DNA of 64,000 nt from Chionis minor (taxonomy: Eukaryota; Chordata; Aves; Charadriiformes; Chionididae). The position numbers were made by a program, and so were the translations under genes. Under the pieces are notes generated by a model that had not been told where the DNA came from, ran no database searches, and saw only the letters and a program-made list of their open reading frames with translations. The DNA lies in the NCBI GenBank assembly GCA_013398295.1, contig VZSF01003273.1:877579-941578 (forward strand), in the 5' to 3' direction. The first letter of the stretch is position 1, and each line of letters begins with the position of its first letter. Of the stretch, positions 55,898 to 64,000 are shown piece by piece.

Positions 55898-56740
55898 TTT
55901 CTGCGTTTGCGTTAAGCTATTGGGGCTCAGATTTTAAAACTTTCCTCCGTGACCACTGGTTTTTACACATATATCAAACTTTCTTATTTTCCCCTGAATC
56001 CAGGAGCTGGAGCTTTAGGAAACCTGTTGGGAGGCTCTCATGAGTTCTCCATGTGGCTCAGCTGCCAGGAGGGGACACGGAGCCCCAGCAGCAGTTTGGG
56101 TGTCCATAGGCAGGCTTGGCCGTGTCCCTGCATCCCTGGGTTTGACTGCTTTGAAGTTAGAGGTCTCCGAATTTGCAGGTCTTTTGAATCTGTCAGTCGG
56201 TCTGTCTGGTTTTTTCTGTTTTTTCTGTTTGCAGCCAAATTATTAAAGGCTGAAAGCAGGAGCTTCGCTCCAGACAAGTGCAGGCACATGCACACAACCT
56301 GAGGAGTAGCAGGCGACCGCTTCTGCGGTAATAAGCTCCATGCTGTGCTCAAAAAGGGCACTTAATTTTTCATTCTTAAATGCTGTGATGTTCTTGTCTT
56401 CCGGCTTCACCAAAACTCCTCCATGGAGATGGATGGGCCATGCAGAACACAGTTATCAGAAAGATTAAGCCAGGACTTGTCATTTTTTTATATCAGCGAG
56501 CAGTCAGGTTGACGAGTGATGTCCTCTTAGCTCCTGGGATGCGTCCGGCACCTTTAGTGCCAGTAGTAAAAAGGACTATAAAAAATACCATAGAAGAAAG
56601 GGTAATGATGAAATTTAACTGCTCCCTAGCACACACCTGGGGTCTAGTAATCTGGAAATGGGGGGTTCAGGTGCTTCATCTTTTACTGCCTTGTCCTTGT
56701 CTGTAAGTTTAAGGTCCTTCCACTGAACCATAACATATTG
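55898..56740. promoter_or_regulatory. AT-leaning region, weak regulatory candidate
   Basis: CpG is low over 55898-56000 and 56340-56680. A (TTTTTCTG) run recurs near 56210-56230. Nothing else distinctive. Confidence 0.22.
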
Positions 56741-57070
56741 TGGTCAATGCGAAGAGCCAGTCCTTGGCCCCTGCGCGGCCCGTGGAGACGGGCAGGGATG
56801 CTCCGGCGCAGGCAGGGGGATGCGGAGCACTTGTGCCTCCGGCAGGCGGGGGGGAGGCAAGTGCCCGGCTTGGGGGGCTTCGTCCCTCCGCTGCGACGCT
56901 TGCAGCGGGGGCATCTCACAGCAGGTTCCTTCCCTCCCGCTTGCTGCTTGTGCACGGTAGCGGCCAAGAAAGCGCAGGCAGCGGCAGCGGGGACGCCGGG
57001 GTGGCACATGCATGTGGTACAGGCACAGTGAGACCCTCTCAGTGCCCGAGGTGGCATCTAGCAGAGGGCC
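56741..57070. other. GC-rich, CpG-dense DNA
   Basis: CpG-dense, especially 56770-56900. Overlapping frames of 142-143 codons on both strands are composition-driven. A small CpG island is possible. Confidence 0.42.
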
Positions 57071-57410
57071 ATGGCCATGGAGGCAACTCCGTGCGCGTTG
57101 TACGTAACAAGTCGGCGGTACTTTATTATGTTTCAGGATTGTGGCCCATCCCTGTGTTATTAATCTAAGAAACAACTGATACTAAATGATCGTGCTACAT
57201 TAAATTTATAGACCCTTGCATATAGCTTCTATTGATCTTTTTTCAAGCATCATAAATATGTGATGGAGTGTATATGGCAACGCTTTCCCCACCACTCCAT
57301 TAATGGTGGTTAAACTTTTCATCTCGGTGGCGGAAATGGGCAATGTGTCTCTGCGGGCAGGGAGATCCTGGCCATATCATTTGTATTTTAATTACCAGTA
57401 GGTGGAGAAA
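57071..57410. promoter_or_regulatory. Candidate conserved non-coding element
   Basis: AT-rich island with GTTATTAATC, TTAAATTTATAG, the perfect palindrome CCATTAATGG (57297-57306) flanked by ACCA and TGGT, and TTTAATTACC. Homeodomain dimer sites are plausible. Regulatory role inferred. Confidence 0.42.
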
Positions 57411-57880
57411 GCTTCACCAGCAGAAGAGGAGGGAAGAGCTATTGCATTTCTTCTTTCCCTAAGTTGCCTCTTTCCCTCTTCCTCTCCCTACCCAGGATCT
57501 GTCACTTTTTCTTACACATCTGTCTATCCAAAGCGATGCATTGGTGCGTTTGCTCCTAACCCCAAGAACCACATTCCCGATCCAGCCCTGCTGCTTACGG
57601 CTCCGGCAGTATGGCTCCGAGCTGGGGCGGGGGGGGGGGGTCGTTTGGAGGAACCAAACGAGGTTTTGTCTTGGGTTCAGGAGAGCAGCTTCCAACGCCT
57701 GGATGCTCGCCAGCGCCGCCGAGAATTTCCTACGGCCTCCGGCACTGGCCAGGCTGCCGGCGCTCCGTGCCCTGCCGAGGGGCATCACCTCGCGCACGGC
57801 ACAGGGTGGCGCAGCCGGCGCAGGCGCCCTGGGACAAGGGTGCCCGCTACCCCCAGCGACTGCAGGGAACACCGCGACCC
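57411..57880. other. GC-rich DNA with a G12 run
   Basis: Mixed to 57600, then CpG-dense to 57860. G12 runs from 57629 to 57640. Overlapping frames up to 180 codons look spurious. Confidence 0.45.
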
Positions 57881-58610
57881 TCAGGTTCTGCCGAGAGAGA
57901 AACAGGGAAGGGAGATTTGCAAATCATCCTTCAGCATAGCCTGAAAACAACTTATATCCTAGAGCCATCTAGGGGCGAAATCCCGGCGTCATTAACTCAA
58001 GGGGAGTTTTGCCGTTGAGTTCAGAGGGGTCAGGACTTGGGAAGGAGTGATGTTTTCATACTTACACGACCTTGCAGTTCCCCCAAACCCATGCTGCGAT
58101 GATTGGTGTAATGAATATTTGTCTGTCGATGCTTCTGCTCCAGCAGTGACACTGGGGAGCAGCAGTGCTCGGAGCCAGGGCTCTGCCAAGTCTGCGCTGA
58201 ACAAAGGCCGTGGAAAATCAGCTGAAAATCTTTTGGCTTTCTTGATTTTGCTGATAATTTCTGATGTTTTTCAAGTGGAGGTCAAGAAATTGGTGCTTGA
58301 AAGCGTCTCAACAGGATGAGAGGTGCAAAGCTTAGAATCTGCGTCGAAAAGGATGCTTATAAAATGTCTGTAATTAAGTTTAGAAACACTAGCGATTCTT
58401 GAGTGAGCGCCGCTGTACGAGCCCCGGGAACGCTCCTGGCTGCATCCGGGACGGCAGGAGAGCGGCAGGGGCTCTGCCCGCCCCAGGCCCGGGTGGTGCT
58501 GCCGGTAAGTGAGAACCGGCCGCTCTCTCCTGATTTTTCTACGGCTTTGGCTCTCTTGGCTGCAAATGTAGCAGGAGTGTGAGCTCGGCGGCTCTGCAGC
58601 AGCATCACAA
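57881..58610. other. Mixed-composition unassigned DNA
   Basis: AT-leaning near 58210-58400, GC-rich near 58420-58520. No gene or repeat family recognised. Confidence 0.45.
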
Positions 58611-58690
58611 AGCCACATTGCCATGCTCCGTGCCTCGGTTCCTCCCCTGCAGAATGGGGTCAGTAACGCATCCTGGAGGAGCTGGAGGAC
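58611..58690 (+). mobile_element. Possible ancient MIR-like SINE fossil
   Basis: CGTGCCTCGGTTCCTCCCC followed by GCAGAATGGGGTCA (58629-58662) resembles the MIR phrase around GTGCCTCAGTTTCC and AAAATGGGG. The similarity fades beyond. A chance match is possible. Confidence 0.35.
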
Positions 58691-59080
58691 GCTGGCGAGA
58701 TGTCGCAGAACCCTTGACCGGGAGGTGCCACCAGCGTGCCCAGCTATCCTTCTGACAATTAGTTCCACTTATGATGGGAGAGAGGGGATAACTGGTGAGC
58801 AGTACAATACCCTCCATCTAAATTATTCCTCCTCCTCCTCCACAAATGTCATAGCAGAGATAGGCCATCATGTGTCCTTAAGTATCCCATTTATCCCAAA
58901 TGACTCTGAGCATGTTAACTGCATTTAGATTAAAATGAGCCTTTATCCCCATAGCATCTCCCCAGTCCTGACCAGCCCCTGCGTGGCCCTGCATTTGGCT
59001 GTGACGGGAGCTGAGGATGTGGGGATACCCAAGCTGTGGGACAGGGAAGCCAAACCACCAGCGTGGCCGTTTCGTTTTCC
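58691..59080. other. Mixed-composition unassigned DNA
   Basis: A (CCT)5 run near 58829-58843 and a CpG-poor patch at 58790-58960. No gene recognised. Confidence 0.42.
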
Positions 59081-59430
59081 CAGATAAATGTTTTTCTCCC
59101 TACTGTTTCAGGACAACTTTAATCCCTACAAAATTCTCTTAATTTTGATTTGCCAATCATGGATTCCTTTTCGATTAACCTCAAAAAGCACCAATTAAAG
59201 AGAATAGTGCTGCAATCACATAAGAATAGGCTACACCAAAGCCTTTAGAAGTGTTTTAGCGCCAAAAATTAATGATAAAGGCCAAAACCAGGTTGCAGTG
59301 CAAAGCTGGCTTTGAATGGGAAACCCCTGAATTAATGTAAGCGCAAGTCCACAAAGTCTTCTGAAAATTTGGGGTAGATTTACTTAAGCTTCTAATTATC
59401 CGGCCAAGTTTGTCTCACTTATGTATAAAG
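59081..59430. promoter_or_regulatory. Strong candidate conserved non-coding element
   Basis: AT-rich and almost CpG-free. Contains TTAATTTTGATTTGCC, CCAATCATGG, CGATTAACC, CACCAATTAAAG, AAAATTAATGATAAAGG and TCTAATTATCC words. A GC-rich right flank follows. A top enhancer-like candidate. Inferred. Confidence 0.46.
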
Positions 59431-59933
59431 AGCTTCAAATGTGTTGGCATCTGAAACTGAAGGCAGGGGCGAAGTCTGGCTCCGCACATCGAACCCCAGC
59501 AGCTTTCTCCGCTTTGTAACTCCCTGCAGGTGGGATTGCTGGTTCTCACTGGTCCCAGTCCGGCTGCCCCAGAGCACATCCCCGGCAGCTGGAGGGAGCA
59601 GTAGGGGAGAGCCCAAACGGCTCCGCTTCAGGTTAGGTGTGAACGCAGGTCCCAGGGCTGGTCCCGGGGAGCCACTCCGTGGATTTCAGAGCAGGGTCGG
59701 CATCTCGGGTGGGCAGCGGGGGCCGTAATGGTGGTCTGTAATGTTGGGCTTTATTCCACGCCGGAGCAAAGGATGGTCTGAGCAGTTCTTGAGAAAACCA
59801 GTAACAGGAAAGCTCAGGGTTTTTCTGATACCCTGAACTGGTTTGTCACTGGTGTGGGAATTTGTGAGGAGGTCCCGTATGGTGTCGGCTCTTTGGTATC
59901 ACTTTCTGTCCCTACTCTGCCCTTTTATCATCC
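59431..59933. other. Mixed-composition unassigned DNA
   Basis: GC-rich to 59730, then mixed. No gene recognised. The CR1 at 59934 starts without a visible target duplication. Confidence 0.45.
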
Positions 59934-60112
59934 AGCATTGGAACGGGCTGCCCAGGGCAGTGGTGGAATCGCTGTCCCTGGAGGTATTTCCCAGCCGGGC
60001 AGACGTGGTGCTGAGGGACATGGGTTACTGGTGGCTTTGGCAGTGTTGGGTTCATCATTGGACTTGATGATCTTAATGGTCTCTTCCAACCTGGGTGATT
60101 CTGTGATTCTCT
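59934..60112 (+). mobile_element. CR1 LINE 3' fragment
   Basis: Runs from GCATTGGAACGGGCTGCCC through GGTATTTCCCAGCCGGGC and TTGGACTTGATGATCTTAAT to GATTCTGTGATTCT. About 180 bases remain. It shares subfamily-type variants with the copy at 25376. Confidence 0.93.
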
Positions 60113-61070
60113 TTTGTGAGGTGAGAAGCTTTCCCCCAGCACAGCAGCCTTGGGAGAGGCAGTGTTGTCCCTTGGGGTGTTTGATGGGACAGGAGAGTTG
60201 GAAACCTCTTGAGATCCTCATCCTCGGTGGTGGGAGGACAGAGACAATGGGAAAATCTGAGCTGGTTGTAGGCACTTGGAGCCACACAGTCAGAAAACCA
60301 GGCAGACGGCATTAACAGGCAGAATAAATCACACAGGGCTCGGCAACACCACGTCGGTGATGAGGACGGGCCCAGCTGTGTCCCCCGGACCGGCTTTCAG
60401 CTCGAGCAACCTCTCAGCACGCAGCCGAAGCCACCACACGAGCACACACACACACGGCTCATCTGCTTTTATGAGGTGGGAGAAGGTCTGTGGTGGTGCG
60501 TGTGTTTCAGGTGACAGATGACTCCCTGTCCTGCGTTAACTGATGGTGGGAATAACTTTGACTGCTTCCTTAACTCTGTCGGGATGGGGATTTGGTGGTT
60601 GGGATGTAGTATGATGAAGGAGAGAAGGTGTCTCGTGGTGGTGGTGTGAGCAGGGCAGCCGTGCTGGCTTTGGGAGAGGATGGGGTGGAGGTGGCCCGGC
60701 TGCTGGGACAGAGGAGGAAGGGCATGGGCTGCAGCATGCTCGTAAAGCAATGGCCAGCAATGTGGGGCACGGCTGCACTGCCGGGGCAGCTGGTGTCACC
60801 CGTGCGCAAAATACTCCTGCCTTGGGGAGAGCTGCCAGCCCTGAAAAGGAAACTTGAATTCCCGCCATCCCGGCGGTACCATCCAACTGGCACGTTGACC
60901 TAGATGGCAGCTGGGGACCACCCAACCTGGGACCGCCACCGCAGCACAGGGCGGGCTGCTGAAGGCCATCAAGCCTCAGGGAGCCCTCTCCTGTGTCCCC
61001 TCGCCCTTCCCCGCTGTCCGTCCCTCCCAGCGGTTGGGAGCGGGACCGGTGACGCCGCTGATGGAGGCGC
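60113..61070. other. GC-rich unassigned DNA
   Basis: CpG-bearing in parts. (CA)-rich run at 60443-60454. Overlapping frames up to 183 codons on the minus strand look spurious. Confidence 0.45.
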
Positions 61071-61420
61071 CTGATGAGCTCTGGCAACGTCAGTGCTCTG
61101 CTCGTCCGGCTGAGTCACCACCGCTGTAACAGCGAGTTGAAAAGAAACAGGTTAGCATATCGTAACATGACAGAACTTTTAGAAGATTGGACTGCTTTTC
61201 TCCTCTCGTTAACGTCCCCCGGGGCCCACGGTCTCTTTAGTACTAACACAGTAACGAAGGCCACAGCCTATTAATTGCAGTGACAATGATAAAGGAAGAG
61301 TCAGAAGCAGCTATTTGTCTTTCATGTAACCTCGTGCATCATCACAAGATAAATGAAAACTCATTTTCTGCTTTGATTCAGTCTAATTTTTCAGGGCCCC
61401 CGAGGCAGGTTACAGGAACT
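61071..61420. promoter_or_regulatory. Candidate conserved non-coding element
   Basis: CpG-poor over 61140-61200 and 61255-61400. Contains GGTTAGCATATCG, CTATTAATTGCAG, GACAATGATAAAGG, CATCATCACAAG and GCTATTTGTC words. GATA-, SOX- and homeodomain-like words cluster. Inferred. Confidence 0.38.
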
Positions 61421-62200
61421 GTGTCGCTTCATCCCCATAAAAGTGCTGGCCCCGAGGTTCAAGGGTCAGGGAAAGTGCAAGCCGGCCGTGAAAGCCTGTC
61501 TCTCCGCAGCCTCCCAGGGGTGACGTAAAAGCAGGAAGGGGTCTGCTGCTCATCATCATTAAATCCCCATCGAAAGGCGTTGTCCGGGGCTGATAGATGA
61601 TCCACGTGGCAGAGCTACTCCCTGTCCCCAGCGCCCCTGGTCACCTTCCCGGGGGACCCCCGCCGGACCGGCCGTTTGTGCCCCTCTGCGCACGTGCACA
61701 AGGGCGGGTGAAGTTTGGGGACGAGTTTTCAGGAGAAGCACCTCACCCCAGCCCTCTATGCAAAATTATTCTTTCCGAGCGCATGTGGGGCTTGGGATGG
61801 AAGGTGGGATGATGTGTTTTTACCTACTTTGAGGTCATCGCTAGTTTGGCAGTAAAGTGCACTCGGGATCCTTCACCGGCGCCGTGACCTGCTGAGCGAG
61901 GAGTGGTCAGAACGGATGGGGCCAGCTTCAATACTGCTATAAAGGGAGGAAAATACCCCAAAGTTTCTATCAGCTGCAGTTCCCGTCGCTCACCTGGCAG
62001 CCTTGTCACACTTTCCTGCCATCTGACGTCCCCCATCTCCCGGGGCCGCTCCTGCGGCAGCGCGGAGCCTTGGAGCATCTCAGTGGCCTCCCAAGGGAAT
62101 GCTCCAGGCCGGACGCACCGTGCGTAGTACCTGGGGTTTCCAGGATCGGGCCCTCGCTTTGTAGAAAGACCAGTCCAGGCTGGGAAAGGGGTTTAAAGAG
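61421..62200. other. GC-rich unassigned DNA
   Basis: CpG-bearing at 61570-61720 and 62030-62120. No gene recognised. Confidence 0.45.
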
Positions 62201-62450
62201 CTGTGCAGAAAGGTTGGCCAGAGCTATAGAGCGAACTTTAAAAAAGAGGGATTTAAAAATGTGTGTGTGTATATATATATATATATATAATTATATGGTT
62301 TTGTAGGAAATTAGCCCATTCTAATCAAGAGGAATGAAACCTCCCACGCACAAACTGGACACGCCTCTCCTGAAAAATTTACTGTTAACAATGTACAGTA
62401 CATTAACTTGATTAATCATAATATAATCTTTGTCTGCACGCTGCACTGAT
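62201..62450. promoter_or_regulatory. AT-rich block, possible regulatory element
   Basis: Contains a (TG)n/(TA)n run and the 7-bp arm palindrome AATGTAC-A-GTACATT at 62390-62404, followed by GATTAATCATAATATAATC. Some enhancer-like words. Inferred. Confidence 0.33.
62261..62292. repeat. (TG)5-(TA)n microsatellite
   Basis: TG5, then alternating TA broken once. A compound dinucleotide repeat. Confidence 0.85.
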
Positions 62451-63330
62451 GTCTCCTCCACCAGTCCCCAAAACAGCTTACCCATTTTACGCTACATAAC
62501 ATACGTTCCCCTCCTGGTACGAGCAGAGCTGAAAATAGATACAGCCCTGACGATCCAGCGATGTCCTGACCATCCTGGTCCTGCCACCCTCCTGGCTCAG
62601 GGCTTGCGATGGCACGGACGGGGGCTCCCATATGTCCAGGTTTCCCAGCCTGGAAGTTCTGCCCAGCCAGAATTCGTGGACTTTGGCCCCGTGCCTGGAT
62701 TTGCGGACATCCGTCAGCCCACTCGTAGCGGTAGCTCCCACCGAGCTGTCGGATGTCTGGAAGTCACAGATAAATGACCGGTGTGCTGTACGGCTCCGTA
62801 ACGCGCGCCTGCCCAGCACACCCCAAAACGGGCTTGGCCCGTGGCGGCCATGGCAGAGGGCTCGTGCCACGGGTGGCCTCGGGGAGGTCCCGCGGGGACC
62901 GGCTGCGGGCAGGGCTCCCGGCGGAGCCAGAAGGACTCCGCGCAGGAATCCATCTGCACAGGCGTTACTGCAGGATTGTGACTTTAGGCTCAGCCTGGTC
63001 CCGCTCCACCGCCTGGCCGTGGCCCCTGGGGGTGGCATCCCGCTGCCTTCGCAGGAGGGCACAAAGCCACCCCATCGGAGGGGCAGGAGTAACGGAACAC
63101 GCGTCCTACTGATTAGAGTGTATAAATGGGGAAAATGGCGCGGAAGGGAAGGCAACCAGGGCTGTCCGGGGCTGCATCCGCTCACCACCCTGCCGACGGG
63201 GACGGCGCAGCGCTGCGCGGGGATGCTGCGGGTCAGGCGGGGACAGCCGGTGCCGCGGCCGAGCAATTCTGGGCTGCTCCCCGCCGGCCACGGAGCCCGG
63301 CAGGGCTCTGCCATATATAACGTTGGATTT
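62451..63330. other. GC-rich, CpG-dense DNA
   Basis: CpG is dense from 62780 to 63300. Overlapping frames of 275 (-) and 233 (+) codons are composition-driven. It could belong to a CpG island. Confidence 0.45.
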
Positions 63331-63560
63331 TAACTGAAATATCATTTGCCTCCTAAATGCTGGATAAGAAAATATCACCAGGGCATTTCCCCGGTGCTGA
63401 TTTAGCGGCGTCTGCTCCAGCTGAGGCCAGCGAGACACCTAATCTGGGGGAGATTTGAATGTTATTGGAATTCATGAATTTTTGCTTTGTTGTTATTTTG
63501 TTGGGGGGTTTTTTTAAGGCCAAACAAAACTTTCAAAAATTTTAAACTCAGCCGGGAGTA
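63331..63560. other. AT-leaning unassigned DNA
   Basis: TTATTTTGTTGGGGGG and T-rich stretches. Too weak to call an element. Confidence 0.38.
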
Positions 63561-64000
63561 TTTCCTAGCCTAGGACTCGGGGCCAGCAGCCGAGCAGTCA
63601 GCATGGAGGGCGCCTTCTCCGCCTGCTCCGGGCGGGATCCCTGCGCGGATGCAGGCGGCTGGGAGCAGTTTCCCGCGTGGCTCCGGCCCTGCGCCTCCAG
63701 CAGGATTCACAAAACCAGCCTCTTGCCGCGACGGGAGCGGAGAGGGCTCTGAGCCATGGATGGGCTGCTCGGGGCAAAGGAACACCTTCCAGGCTCTGGG
63801 CCACCCAGCCCGGGCGGAGCAATGGGAGACGTGGGAGACGCGTGGGGACATCGCTGGCCGCCGAGGAGGTAGCGCTGTGTGCGGGGACCGCAGGACGGGA
63901 GCTGGCCCGGCTGCACAGTGTAGCAGAAGGAAATGGAAGCAGGAGCAGGGCAGCAGGGATGGTTTCTCCCATCCTGGGGACAAGCTCTGACTCTGTCAAT
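63561..64000. other. CpG-dense DNA at window end
   Basis: CpG is frequent throughout (GCGCCTTCTCCGCC, CGGGCGGGATCC, CGCGTGGCTCCGG). It may be part of a CpG island that continues beyond the window. Frames here run on both strands and have no domain. Confidence 0.42.

Noticed and set aside
62487..63333. 275-codon minus and 233-codon plus open frames
   Set aside because: They overlap over CpG-dense DNA, which lacks stops on both strands. No domain recognised.
1..64000. CRISPR array, operon or other prokaryotic system
   Set aside because: CR1 LINEs and vertebrate-type composition show avian nuclear DNA, and no spaced repeat array or operon-like gene set is present.

Overview
The window looks like non-coding DNA from a bird. 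Five fragments carry the diagnostic 3' end of CR1 LINEs: the phrase around GGAACAGGCTGCCCAGGG, the GGAGGTATTT block, the TTGGACTTGATGATCTTAAA block and ATTCTATGATTCT-type tails. All are 5'-truncated, as is normal in birds, and together they cover only about 2% of the 64 kb. Alu, L1 and LTR elements were not seen. The sequence is fairly CpG-rich, with long GC-rich stretches. I could not place it on a named chromosome or next to a named gene.

I see no protein-coding gene, no convincing exon, no tRNA, rRNA or snoRNA, and no CRISPR array. The open frames that exist lie mostly in GC-rich DNA, have skewed P/R/G/S/A composition, and overlap frames of similar length on the other strand. I annotated none as CDS.

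The main structure is an alternation of two sequence types. AT-rich, CpG-poor blocks of about 0.2-0.8 kb are dense in homeodomain-like TAATTA/ATTAAT words, FOX-, SOX-, POU- and GATA-like words and E-boxes. The clearest lie at about 3.16-3.54, 6.45-6.80, 10.5-10.8, 11.7-11.9, 13.2-13.5, 16.5-17.0, 18.55-18.8, 19.6-20.46, 22.6-23.06, 24.6-25.0, 27.64-28.17, 28.26-28.64, 31.0-31.66, 34.7-35.0, 35.64-35.95, 37.1-38.6, 42.7-43.0, 48.6-49.26, 50.07-50.58, 53.1-53.7, 57.07-57.4, 59.08-59.43 and 61.07-61.4 kb. GC-rich, CpG-containing DNA separates them. Low transposon load, no exons and many such islands fit a cis-regulatory landscape (gene desert) of a developmental gene outside the window. This is inference; it needs cross-species alignment.

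Local structures stand out. The most interesting is an 80-nt pre-miRNA-like hairpin at 40247-40326, with 22 of 24 arm positions pairing, favoured on the + strand. Others are a 17-bp hairpin at 28041-28093 inside an AT-rich island, an array of nuclear-receptor half-sites at 3437-3462, a CTTTG cluster at 24.9 kb, an 11-bp inverted repeat at 8916-8947 and a nested inverted repeat at 30093-30171. Repeats include an (ATTCT)n microsatellite grown from a CR1 tail at 35103-35264, a three-copy tandem repeat of 82-88 bp at 55640-55897, and a T13-C5-T13 mirror tract at 17.8 kb. Two single N bases and one 38-base N run mark assembly uncertainty.
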